This document shows, one piece after another, positions 18,001 to 25,513 of a DNA stretch of 64,000 bases. The DNA comes from Candidatus Obscuribacterales bacterium (GTDB lineage: Bacteria > Cyanobacteriota > Vampirovibrionia > Obscuribacterales > Obscuribacteraceae). The stretch is from NCBI GenBank assembly GCA_019750335.1, contig JAIEOQ010000005.1, positions 248,001 through 312,000 of the forward strand. Reading direction: 5' to 3'. Position numbers and translations under genes: made by a program. How positions within the stretch are numbered: position 1 is the first letter of the stretch; every line of letters starts with the position of its first letter. The notes below the pieces were generated by a model. The model had not been told where the DNA came from. It made no database searches and was given only the letters and a program-made list of their open reading frames with translations.

Positions 18001-18707
18001 TAAAATTCAAAGTCACCCGATTGCAGGTCACTTTAGAAAACTCCATTGATCGTGCACTGAGCAAAGAAATTTCGGAATGGATTCGAGCTTACGGAAACTA
18101 TGTTTCTGTCGAACAATTGGAGAAGGAATTTTGTCAACAGAGGGGCTATAAACAGGGCTCCATCAAGATGGCCCTTTACTGGAGCGATTTGCTCTGCTGT
18201 TATAAAAACTGCTATGTCCATGCTGAAACAATCGGCTGCACGCCAGAAACCCTTGATTTAGTCAAGCAAACGCTACTCGATGCAAGTGATTGTCGCGCTA
18301 AAGATCGACTTCCCCATGTAAGCTTCGATTGGTTTCTTACAAATTATTTTTCCAAGCTGCCACCATTGAATGACCCTTTCGAATGGAACACACAACTTCT
18401 GATTTCTATCATTGAACAACTTGACATTGCCTATGTTTTCCATGAAGCCTTCGTACTCAAAGATAATGACTTTGACGTGGACGACTTCGATGATCTAATC
18501 GGTTATCTGATCGGAATGGTTTTTGATAACTACCGGATCGACCTTAAGAAAATTGAGAATTACACCAAAGCCCAAGGATTGCTCGACCTTGGCGCAGGCC
18601 TCAGAAGGGAAGATGTGTTTTTTGATGGCTCCTCTGTCGAATTAATTGACGAGGGACAATCAGTAATGCTCAGCTCAATTGGTAGGCAGAGGTATACCAA
18701 GGTATGA
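15099..18707 (+). CDS. giant protein with Zn-ribbon-like, RNAP alpha-CTD-like and sigma region 4-like segments
   Basis: The 1202-residue protein is the first gene of the rightward arm. Residues 179-203 contain C-x-H and C-x2-C-x-H ('CFH...CSDCGH'), possibly a zinc ribbon. Residues 238-296 ('SIQHLDLNVRAFNILTRNRIATVGQLAKLTAEQIRSYKNCG...') match the helix-hairpin-helix C-terminal domain of RNA polymerase alpha. Residues 515-550 ('GKPTLDELGRKYNVTRERIRQIEARSVKTI') match the -35-binding helix-turn-helix of sigma-70 region 4. The remaining 650 residues are unrecognised. It ends in an ATGA overlap with the helicase gene, so it is translated with the restriction arm. It could bind DNA or RNA polymerase, act as a transcription factor of the island, or use these folds to recognise unmodified DNA; the sequence does not decide. 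Confidence 0.75.
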   Translation: MLVIPDWLSLRTINPDDCSLLLDFANEFGIHSFADIDVDMLRTCTLAKTDLPTFFKFVRLLGLYGASFAGSLSRYSRPTTHNPVLIDFPIGDNRLLHESSLDRNAVIFLNTLTLKRMDSLRGIGLDILAEVIQADISGLIPAINYEGGRIIDDSSMLQYFYAQPCTSPMEPQSDEPRECFHVLQRNNKNPDGTSQVVCSDCGHVISDSGPVVKESIQAYPQQSEPLLVIPYQLTVLAEKSIQHLDLNVRAFNILTRNRIATVGQLAKLTAEQIRSYKNCGLDTLKHINERLESFLTSEQLLSLRFGTVPTHDGDQTPHRVIEEPEVDLPKVDLKELLGDELAANLDDCALDDITKLRALPAASFILLLGKDTGLKAWSLVNNTQPSLDEPMLGLEAPESDPADPSSCSQAENPLFQQIKSAPFSNDTKSALERNGYTYLWQIYAPQVRQVVIDLGHRAWAETSSYAFRIGLRTLPLKLSSTECLLHQLMHICLQVEAKLPQILDHRNLQIFRERRLSSTGKPTLDELGRKYNVTRERIRQIEARSVKTIQRSFSPLLSPIKKPISDLILQHGGVMEWTTCVMHVDHREILNVLMDVLDIEVFFDEQIDLIWHRDLHHAITESGSNIYELIAHRISKNLKTSVDLVSHDQIIESAATTLTEIASQKSRQQISTQVISAIGAAVTKNYFVETQLGSFRKKDVGLFELVTYEFSRQFPTGAFIYKSGEQIWQTLCAVIPGLEKRGGPRYIQQVLTRDHDILLWDTGFYIHKQNINPDMQLVHELISDCINEFDKVIPDLKVHLLFDRKKARLIKGGIPTSAALYSLMRCIAHDRLILDDYPRIRDASAAVKNLKQTELVEQFVKENSPVSKKQILKYFGERGWRPYETENTLSRCGDIVRIGTNFLHITHIQVSNDALDALILKIEQELEQLAHFNIRHIRAKYPILWNAVCNRNLDPHSMEKLLSNLQHVKFKVTRLQVTLENSIDRALSKEISEWIRAYGNYVSVEQLEKEFCQQRGYKQGSIKMALYWSDLLCCYKNCYVHAETIGCTPETLDLVKQTLLDASDCRAKDRLPHVSFDWFLTNYFSKLPPLNDPFEWNTQLLISIIEQLDIAYVFHEAFVLKDNDFDVDDFDDLIGYLIGMVFDNYRIDLKKIENYTKAQGLLDLGAGLRREDVFFDGSSVELIDEGQSVMLSSIGRQRYTKV

Positions 18708-20815
18708 CCACTACCCACACCGTTATGACGCTCAAAGAGCTGCCTCTCCGGACGACATATTCCAGCGTTGACAGCGATTTATATAGAGAGCTTATAGTTC
18801 CCTTGCTCTCAAGATCCGTCTCCTACGATCGAGCCGTTGGCTTCTTCTCATCGTTATGGCTTAAGGAAGTGGCACTTGGGTTTGCTCACTTCATCACTAA
18901 CAGTGGTCGAGCCCGCATTTTAACTTCCGTCAAGTTGTCGCCCACTGATTGGGAAACAATCAAACAAGCTGGTTTGGGACAGTCCCCAGAAGGTGTAGTC
19001 GAATTCGCGATCAATCAAGCTGTCGAAGAGCTTAAAGCGAACCTGGAACGCCAAACTCTGGGAGCACTTAGCTGGTTGATTCAAAATGACATCCTAGACC
19101 TGCGATTTTCTGTCCCAATTGGCCGCTTGGATGGTGGCATTATGCACTCAAAGCTGTCACTGTTTTATGATGCCCAGAATAATGCCGTGGCTGTATTTGG
19201 CTCTCAAAACGATAGCTCACAAGCTGCAATCAATGAAGAAACCCTTAGTGTCTTCACTAACTGGGGTATTGGAAAGGATTACTTCTACGACTATGAAAAA
19301 TCATTTGCGGAGAAGTGGAAAGGAAATGACACAACGATCACAACTGTAGGCATACCAGAAGCCGCAAGGAGAAACCTAATAATGGTTGGCGAACAATACC
19401 AAGAGCTTTTTAGGGGAAAAACAGTAAACAACCCTAGCGCCAAGGCTTCGCGGCAAACACGTGATTATCAGGAAAAGGCCATTCAAGCCTGGATACAGAA
19501 CGATTGTCAAGGGCTCTTCGAGATGGCGACGGGCTCCGGTAAAACATTCACCGCCATATCAGCTGCCTTGCGCGTATTGGCAGATAAAGGTCGCTTGGCG
19601 ATTGTAGTTTTGGCACCGTTTACGCATCTAGTAGAACAATGGACGAACGAATTGGAGCAATACGAACTGTCACCAATTGTCTGCATGGGAAGTTACACAA
19701 CGTGGCAAGCCGAAGTTAAGAGAAAAATGCTCGAATTTCGCGCGGGAATATCAAAATCTTTGTGCATCGTTGCTACGCACAGCACCGCATCCGGTGCTAA
19801 ATTCCGCGAAGTGATGGATAAGCTGCCAGCTCCCTGGCTTCTCATTGCTGATGAAGTACACAATCTCGGTGCATCAAAACTGCGAAATGCGCTCCCAGAA
19901 TCCGCTGACTTTAGGATCGGCTTGACCGCAACTGCCTCTCGGTGGTTCGACGATCAAGGAACTGACTTCTTGCGGCAATATTTCAAGAAGACTGTCATTG
20001 AGTACGGATTGAAGGACGCTATAGATGCCGGAGCACTCGCTAGTTATAGCTATTTTCCAGTTTGTGTTGAGCTCACGCATGACGAGCTGCAAGAGTATGC
20101 GAACTTGACCAGGCAAATCAGCAGAGCCGTTCTTAATGCCGGCATAGAAGACGAGCATGTACAACACCTTCTCAGGAAGCGCGCAAGACTCGTCGGCACT
20201 GCAAGCGAAAAGATTCCAAAGTTATTGGCCCTTATTGCCGAACACCGTCAACGCGCGCTAACTGAACAGGGACGGTATACGCATAATCTCTACTACTGCA
20301 GCCCAGGTGAACACGCAGATGTCGTAGCTGCTCTCAGCGGACTTGGACTCAAAGTGCATAAATTTGTTTATGACGTCTCGCAAACCGAACGCGCCAGCAT
20401 CTTGCAAGCTTTCGCCGACGGGGAACTAGAGGGCCTTGTGGCCATTAAGTGTCTGGATGAAGGCGTGGACATTCCTGCCACCCAGCGAGCCTACATCCTA
20501 GCTAGTACCACCAATCCAAAAGAGTTTATACAAAGACGAGGCCGCCTGCTCCGAAACTATCCGGGCAAACAGCCTCCAGAAATATATGACTTTGTCGTCG
20601 GACCCTGGGGCTACATCAATGATTATCCACACGATCTAGCACAAAGCCTCCTACGACGCGAGCTTCCAAGAATCGTGGAATTCAATAGTCTTTCGCGAAC
20701 CAAGCATACCGCCACTAAAACTGTGTTCGAGGCCTGTAAGTTTTACGGTATGGAAGATATGCTCTATCAAGAGCCGTGGGAAATCTATCAAAACACCCAA
20801 CGCCGACCAGATTGA
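18704..20815 (+). CDS. phospholipase-D-type nuclease fused to DEAD/DEAH helicase (phosphorothioation-system restriction protein)
   Basis: The 703-residue protein has an N-terminal PLD-like nuclease domain with H-x-K ('MHSKLSLFYD', His148/Lys150) and 'FGSQNDSS' about 15 residues later. A superfamily 2 helicase follows: 'MATGSGKT' (274-281), 'ADEVHNLG', 'GLTATASRW', and 'EFIQRRGRLLR' as motif VI. This combination, next to sulfuration genes, matches the family labelled DNA phosphorothioation system restriction enzyme as I remember it. It should translocate on and cut DNA that lacks the modification. It overlaps the upstream gene by 4 bases. Only one HxK half-site is evident, so it may dimerise, as single-motif PLD nucleases do. 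Confidence 0.82.
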   Translation: MTTTHTVMTLKELPLRTTYSSVDSDLYRELIVPLLSRSVSYDRAVGFFSSLWLKEVALGFAHFITNSGRARILTSVKLSPTDWETIKQAGLGQSPEGVVEFAINQAVEELKANLERQTLGALSWLIQNDILDLRFSVPIGRLDGGIMHSKLSLFYDAQNNAVAVFGSQNDSSQAAINEETLSVFTNWGIGKDYFYDYEKSFAEKWKGNDTTITTVGIPEAARRNLIMVGEQYQELFRGKTVNNPSAKASRQTRDYQEKAIQAWIQNDCQGLFEMATGSGKTFTAISAALRVLADKGRLAIVVLAPFTHLVEQWTNELEQYELSPIVCMGSYTTWQAEVKRKMLEFRAGISKSLCIVATHSTASGAKFREVMDKLPAPWLLIADEVHNLGASKLRNALPESADFRIGLTATASRWFDDQGTDFLRQYFKKTVIEYGLKDAIDAGALASYSYFPVCVELTHDELQEYANLTRQISRAVLNAGIEDEHVQHLLRKRARLVGTASEKIPKLLALIAEHRQRALTEQGRYTHNLYYCSPGEHADVVAALSGLGLKVHKFVYDVSQTERASILQAFADGELEGLVAIKCLDEGVDIPATQRAYILASTTNPKEFIQRRGRLLRNYPGKQPPEIYDFVVGPWGYINDYPHDLAQSLLRRELPRIVEFNSLSRTKHTATKTVFEACKFYGMEDMLYQEPWEIYQNTQRRPD

Positions 20816-20831
20816 CACCGAGGACAACACA

Positions 20832-21026
20832 ATGAATGTAGATATAAACCAGCTTCTCTTCGAGGAGCTTCAAAAGGAGCCAGATGAACTTAGCAAAGCA
20901 ATTTGCAAGCTCACTATTGAACTTGCGCAAGACGCAACCAACAAAGGCATTACAAACATTGCAGACCATGTAAGTAATGTCCTCGATCAGAAATTAACCC
21001 GCATTTTCAGGGAATTTGACAAATGA
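20832..21026 (+). CDS. 64-aa helical protein between restriction helicase and DndD-like gene
   Basis: The ORF is 64 codons, starts 17 bases after the helicase stop and ends in an ATGA overlap with the DndD-like gene, so it is evidently translated as part of the operon. It is acidic and predicted helical ('FEELQKEPDELSKAICKLTIELAQDATNKGITNIADHVSNVLDQKLTRIFREFDK'). It shows no resemblance to DndE that I can see. It may be a small subunit of the ATPase complex. The family is not recognised. Confidence 0.65.
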   Translation: MNVDINQLLFEELQKEPDELSKAICKLTIELAQDATNKGITNIADHVSNVLDQKLTRIFREFDK

Positions 21027-23065
21027 AACTAGAGTACCTACGACTCAAGAACTTCCGCCAATACCTTGGCGAACACCTGATAACGTTCGCCGGAACCGAC
21101 TCCAGTCAGAACGTAACCCTCATCCGAGGCGCAAACGGTTATGGCAAGACAGGCATTTTTCGAGCCATAATGTTTTGCCTCTACAGTGACAAGGCGCTCG
21201 ATCAGGATAACCTATCACCGCTGGCAGCTAAACATGGATTGACACTCGTCAACGAGCTGCTTCTCGACCGACAGCCAGGCACACCAACCACAGCCTCAGT
21301 CGAACTAGCCTTCACCGACAACGGTGAGCATTACGTCGTCAAGCGGGAGATCCAAGGCTGCAAAAACAGTGATGGTGAAATAGCCCAACAAGATGGACCA
21401 GTGTCTTTAGAAGTTAGAACGAGTTCTGGCGATACCAAACCGCTCAACAAAGACAAAAACGAAATCGACGCAAGAATAAATCAGATCCTTCCTTCTCGAC
21501 TGAGAGATTTTTTCCTATTCGATGGCGAAAGAATGGAAAAACTCACTCGTCCAGGAGACGAACAAAAAGGCGAGATCAAGCGCGGCATCCGTACACTGCT
21601 GCAATTAGACACATTGGAGCAGGCCATCAAAGCGCTGAAGAAGCAAGAGGATAAACTAACCCAATTAATACGCGTGAATTCCAGCTCTGAACTTGAGGCA
21701 ATCACGGAACGAAAACTCAAGGTCGATCAAGAAATCATTTCTCTGGAAGCAGACCTTGACCTGGCTCACCAGAACTCGGAAATCGTTGATAAGGAAATCT
21801 CGCAGATAGAAACAAAACTGAATGAAAATCAGCAAAGCGTTCTACTGCAACAAAAGCGACATGAGGTTACCAATCAGATTTCCGAGAAGGAAACACTATG
21901 GAAGGAAAGAACCAAACAACTGCGGTCAGTTCTCGCTACCTTGGCGCCCGGTTTGGCTTATGCCCCAGTTGCGGAGTTGTATGCCGACTTGAATGGAAAG
22001 GTCGAAAGAGGAGAACTGCCTTCCGAGGTCAAGGAAGAATTTATACAAGGGTTGCTCCAAAATCAGCTGTGTATTTGCGGCACACACCTAGCCCAAGGCA
22101 GTAAGGAGCAGGACAAGATACGTGATTACCTCAGCAAGAAAGGAATTCCAGGACAAGACGAGCTAGTGCAGCTCTGCATAAAATTGGCAAAGGTTCAACA
22201 ACTTGGCTCCGACAAGAATCGTCAATTCGAGGAGGCTGTACTCGCAATCAATTCGAGTCGCGACGAGATCGAGACGTTGCAAAAGTCACTCCAGCGAATT
22301 GAAGAAGAACTCGGTGATTCCAAAGATCTGGATGTACAAAAGCTGGCAACACTGCTTAAGCAGTTTAAGCAAGATAAGGCCACATACGAACGAAAGATCG
22401 GTTCTCTCGAACCTCAAATACACACCAAGAAGCAGGAAGGTATCGCTCTGGATGACAAAATCGATGAGCTTAGCAAGAAAAGTGAGCTCACCAAAGAATA
22501 TCAACGCCAGCGCGCAGCCCTTAAGGCTTCCATCGATTGCTTAAAACAAGTCAGTAACAGATACACCACCGTAGTGCGCGACAAACTAGCGCATCTCGCC
22601 AGTGCAGCATTCAAGAAAATGGCTAGTGAGGAAACGCTGGAAAGTCTTACTGGAATTGTGATTACAGACGACTTCCATCTCGAAGTTGAAAATGCCTTGG
22701 GAAGACCCATGTTATCCCAAATTTCGAGCGGACAGAGGCAAATTGTTTCCTTGGCTTACATCTGCGCGCTAATCGAAGCCTGCGGCAATCTCGAAATGCC
22801 ACTACTAATGGATACCCCGTTAGGCAGATTATCTGGCGCGCACCGTGACGGTTGCCTCAATTTCCTTCCCTCTAAAACAAGCCAGTGGATTATGCTCGGC
22901 ACGGATACCGAGATCCAAGAAGAGGAAGCCGAGGCCTTACGAGGTTCCGGCAAATTTGGAAAAGTCTTTGAGATTGATGCCGTCGAGATGTTCCATTCGA
23001 AGCTGAAGGAGTTTCCCGTTGCAACATGGCAGCCCGTCCGAACAAAAGCCAAGGTAGGTGTATAA
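21023..23065 (+). CDS. dndD: DndD-like SMC/Rad50-type ATPase
   Basis: The 680-residue protein has an N-terminal Walker A 'GANGYGKT' at 36-43 after 'LRLKNFRQYLGEH', a long heptad-rich coiled coil interrupted by 'LCICGTHL' near residue 350 (hinge/zinc-hook position), and a C-terminal ABC signature 'SSGQRQIVSL' with Walker B 'PLLMDTPLGRLSGAHRDG' and 'SQWIMLGTDTEI'. The last segment is typical of DNA sulfur-modification protein DndD. In Dnd systems DndD acts with DndC and DndE. Here it is encoded with the restriction helicase, apart from the PAPS-reductase gene, so it may serve restriction rather than modification. The hook reads C-x-C rather than the usual C-x2-C. Confidence 0.82.
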   Translation: MKLEYLRLKNFRQYLGEHLITFAGTDSSQNVTLIRGANGYGKTGIFRAIMFCLYSDKALDQDNLSPLAAKHGLTLVNELLLDRQPGTPTTASVELAFTDNGEHYVVKREIQGCKNSDGEIAQQDGPVSLEVRTSSGDTKPLNKDKNEIDARINQILPSRLRDFFLFDGERMEKLTRPGDEQKGEIKRGIRTLLQLDTLEQAIKALKKQEDKLTQLIRVNSSSELEAITERKLKVDQEIISLEADLDLAHQNSEIVDKEISQIETKLNENQQSVLLQQKRHEVTNQISEKETLWKERTKQLRSVLATLAPGLAYAPVAELYADLNGKVERGELPSEVKEEFIQGLLQNQLCICGTHLAQGSKEQDKIRDYLSKKGIPGQDELVQLCIKLAKVQQLGSDKNRQFEEAVLAINSSRDEIETLQKSLQRIEEELGDSKDLDVQKLATLLKQFKQDKATYERKIGSLEPQIHTKKQEGIALDDKIDELSKKSELTKEYQRQRAALKASIDCLKQVSNRYTTVVRDKLAHLASAAFKKMASEETLESLTGIVITDDFHLEVENALGRPMLSQISSGQRQIVSLAYICALIEACGNLEMPLLMDTPLGRLSGAHRDGCLNFLPSKTSQWIMLGTDTEIQEEEAEALRGSGKFGKVFEIDAVEMFHSKLKEFPVATWQPVRTKAKVGV

Positions 23066-23066
23066 A

Positions 23067-23543
23067 ATGACGGTCCAAGCAGAACCAAAAAATCCTGATT
23101 TCCGTGTGAATGATCGCTGGCGATTCCTTTACGAGACCCTGTGTCGAAGAGGAAAAATCGCGCAGGATAACGAATACTGGATCTTCGAAAAATACACTCA
23201 ACTGTACAGCTTTGCCGCCGCTCTCGGCTTCAATGTTGGAAAGAAAAACGAAGTTAAAACAAGTTACACGCCCTTCACGCTAAATGAGATCAAAGAAGAT
23301 CCAGAATGGCCTACGCTTCGAGCAATAGCCTGGAAAGCCTCAGATTGCAACACTGAAACCATCCTCGACTATAGAAAGACAATCAAATTGTGCGATGAGT
23401 TGGCTGATGGAGGCATGCAATACCTCTTTGACGAGTTTTTCGCGGCACACGTCAAAGACAATTTCTTGCTCCGCCCGAAGCATATCGACATTGAAGGCGC
23501 ACTCTCACTAATCGTCATGGGCACACGGCGGCAAGCATTCTGA
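23067..23543 (+). CDS. Dnd-system-associated small protein (type-4-like)
   Basis: From the ATG at 23067 (AGGTAGGTG upstream) it has 158 residues; the ORF track adds three codons from a GTG. The pattern 'IFEKYTQLYSFAAALGFNVGKKNEV', a mid-region 'LRAIAWKASDCNTETILD', then 'KLCDELADGGMQYLFDEFF' fits the family I remember as dnd system-associated protein 4. No enzyme motif is visible. It directly follows the DndD-like gene with a one-base gap and is the last rightward gene. A role as accessory subunit of the ATPase complex is an inference. Confidence 0.6.
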   Translation: MTVQAEPKNPDFRVNDRWRFLYETLCRRGKIAQDNEYWIFEKYTQLYSFAAALGFNVGKKNEVKTSYTPFTLNEIKEDPEWPTLRAIAWKASDCNTETILDYRKTIKLCDELADGGMQYLFDEFFAAHVKDNFLLRPKHIDIEGALSLIVMGTRRQAF

Positions 23544-23560
23544 CTACGCAGTCGAATTGC

Positions 23561-24811
23561 TTAAACATATTTTTTGGGCTTGATCCCGGATTGAAGATTG
23601 TCAAGCTCCGTTTGCAATGCCGTTTTGGTTGAGTTCAGCGTTTTTAGATCCAGACCAACTCCATAAGCGATTACTTTCAAGGCTGCCTTTTGGTTTTCCT
23701 TGGCGGTTATCATTCGTTTCCCAACCGGGTTCCACAAAAGCCCGGACCAGGGCTCCTGACTCAGTTCCCACGGTACCTTAGACAGTCTTTTTACCGAATC
23801 ATCCAGACTGATGCCTTGCTCCATCAACAATTTCAATGACTGCAGGATGAGCTGGAAACCGATTGGTCTGAAGATCAAATGCCCGCCCTGTGCCGTGCGA
23901 TATTTTTTAACCGCATGCGCAGATGTTTTGCTTTTAGCCACCTCTGCCAATGCAGGCATATTCTTTTGCAACACATCGAGCACACTCACTGCTCGACCGT
24001 AATATTTTGCTATTACGTCATCGGCTGGTCGCTCGCGTTTGAAAACGTTCCAATTCCTCTTCTCTTTGAAAAAATCGTTCAATGCGTCATACAGAGCGAC
24101 AATGCTTGTGACACTGGAGTCGTCGGAAGCGGGAATATTTTTGGTTTTCTTGATGTAAATCTTGTCCTGAAACAAAGAATAATTGTCAATTAAACGACGC
24201 GTGATGATTGCAATTACATCGTCATCATCGAGTGCAATCAGCTCCATCGTGCTTACGGCTTTTGCGTGCCTATTTAGAACGGTGAATAGACGGCGAGTTC
24301 GTTCAGTTCCTATCTGCGTTTTCGAGTGCGCAACGAAAAGGCATGCAATCTCTTCGTCGCCGAGCTCTCTGTCCTCGGCTAATGCCTTTTGAATTCCTAC
24401 TACGCGATGTTGCCCGTCGATCGCGAATAGTTCTTCACCCCCGTCAAGGCTTAGAAAGCCTAGCACGCCCGCCAGTTCCGTTTCCTGATCATCTAATTTC
24501 GCTGACTTGTCCGTCCTGCGCACTGCAACTTCGCACCACTCCGGCGAACCGCCATAAACTCCTATGACAAGAGCATTGAAGAGTCTTTGCTGTTGAGAGA
24601 GCAGGTAGCCTTTGATCAAGTCAGAGTGACCTTCTTGTAGTTGCCTTTGTATGTAGTCCGACAATGTCTGAGTTTCATGAATGTCGGCCACCGGCTGCAC
24701 TCTGTCAGCTATGTCACTCATCTTCATTATACAGACATAGTAGATCCAATCTCCCATGCTGCCTCTGAGGGCTGGCAGAAGCAATCTTCTTCCTTTTGCA
24801 TCCTTCTTCAT
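23561..24811 (-). CDS. DGQHR-domain protein, DndB-like
   Basis: The 416-residue protein contains the name-giving motif in 'ELFAIDGQHRVVGIQKAL' near residue 135, preceded by 'LLLPALRGSMGDWIYYVCIMKMSDIADRV' and 'LSQQQRLFNALVIGVYGGSPEW', which are conserved in DGQHR proteins. DndB, the transcriptional and modification-level regulator of Dnd clusters, belongs to this superfamily, but many members occur in other defence loci. Its start overlaps the stop of the GIY-YIG gene (TAATG), so the two are co-translated. It converges on the rightward arm with a 17-base gap. Regulation of the island is plausible; an operator is not recognised. Confidence 0.75.
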   Translation of the reverse strand: MKKDAKGRRLLLPALRGSMGDWIYYVCIMKMSDIADRVQPVADIHETQTLSDYIQRQLQEGHSDLIKGYLLSQQQRLFNALVIGVYGGSPEWCEVAVRRTDKSAKLDDQETELAGVLGFLSLDGGEELFAIDGQHRVVGIQKALAEDRELGDEEIACLFVAHSKTQIGTERTRRLFTVLNRHAKAVSTMELIALDDDDVIAIITRRLIDNYSLFQDKIYIKKTKNIPASDDSSVTSIVALYDALNDFFKEKRNWNVFKRERPADDVIAKYYGRAVSVLDVLQKNMPALAEVAKSKTSAHAVKKYRTAQGGHLIFRPIGFQLILQSLKLLMEQGISLDDSVKRLSKVPWELSQEPWSGLLWNPVGKRMITAKENQKAALKVIAYGVGLDLKTLNSTKTALQTELDNLQSGIKPKKYV

Positions 24812-25311
24812 TACGCAAATGCCCTCACAAATTTACCTACCTCGCCCTTGAACTCCGTATTAAATGGCGGCACGAACCCGCCTAACAATTGATCCTCTAT
24901 TGCTTCCGGCGTTGCTTTCCCACCGGCAGGAATTACTGCATAGAAGAAGTATGTGTAGCCCACATATTTGGGTAGGTTTGCCACAAGCTTTGGCCTGCCT
25001 TTGCCAGAGCTTATTTCAGTTATGTATTGCCCGAATCGTTCACGCAGTGTCTGCTTGGTGGTTTGTCCAATGTATACCAGGTAAGTCGGCTGTAACCCAG
25101 CGGATTTCTCAGGCATAATGATGAATGCGTAAACGCCCGGCTCTTCAGGAATGCTTTTTTTCTTTTGTGCGTCGAACTGCACCGACTTCCACTTCAGTCC
25201 CGTAGCTTCCTTGTATTTCTTCCAAGCGGCTGGCCACATCAGGAACGTATGCCGATGAGCTTTTGCCTCATCATGTCCCGGCAGATCAAATTTAGTCCTT
25301 TGGCGCGGCAT
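24811..25311 (-). CDS. GIY-YIG-family nuclease
   Basis: The 166-residue protein carries the GIY-YIG elements in order: 'PGVYAFII' (58-65), 'LVYIGQTTKQTLRERF' (78-93, with the catalytic Arg90) and 'EAIEDQLLGGFVPPFN' (136-151, metal-binding Glu139 and the conserved Asn). The fold cuts one DNA strand with a single metal ion. It is the first gene of a two-gene leftward unit with the DGQHR gene. Pairing of a small GIY-YIG nuclease with a DGQHR protein suggests a functional partnership, perhaps a second effector of the island. No DNA-binding domain is fused. Confidence 0.8.
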   Translation of the reverse strand: MPRQRTKFDLPGHDEAKAHRHTFLMWPAAWKKYKEATGLKWKSVQFDAQKKKSIPEEPGVYAFIIMPEKSAGLQPTYLVYIGQTTKQTLRERFGQYITEISSGKGRPKLVANLPKYVGYTYFFYAVIPAGGKATPEAIEDQLLGGFVPPFNTEFKGEVGKFVRAFA

Positions 25312-25400
25312 TTAGAAACTCAGAAACGGATTGGCGCCCAGCCAGCGATTAGCACGACGAAAATAATACCCCATCGCTAGGTGGCAAGCCAAATTTTGAA

Positions 25401-25450
25401 GTTGTCATGGAGGTGGACAAAATGGTTGTTTTATCTACCTCTATGACAAC
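25401..25450. repeat. imperfect inverted repeat (17-bp arms)
   Basis: gttgtcatggaggtgga and tctacctctatgacaac form 17-bp arms with two mismatches around a 16-base loop. It lies at the right edge of the island, between the GIY-YIG gene and the helicase gene. It has no run of T, so it is not an obvious terminator; it may be a protein-binding site or mobile remnant. Confidence 0.5.
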
Positions 25451-25513
25451 GAAATTGTAAAAGTTGCGCAGCTCTTCGCAAGAGAATACGAGTGCCCCAC
25501 TCTTCCCTCAAGC

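Noticed and set aside
23067-23543. The gene after dndD as DndE
   Set aside because: DndE is shorter and has a different conserved pattern; this sequence fits a Dnd-associated accessory protein better.
3481-25400. Classical genomic island inserted at tRNA-Leu with a duplicated tRNA 3' end
   Set aside because: I looked for a second copy of the tRNA 3' end (for example gttcgactccgaccttcggca) near 6-6.4 kb and 25.3-25.5 kb and saw none, and there is no tyrosine integrase.
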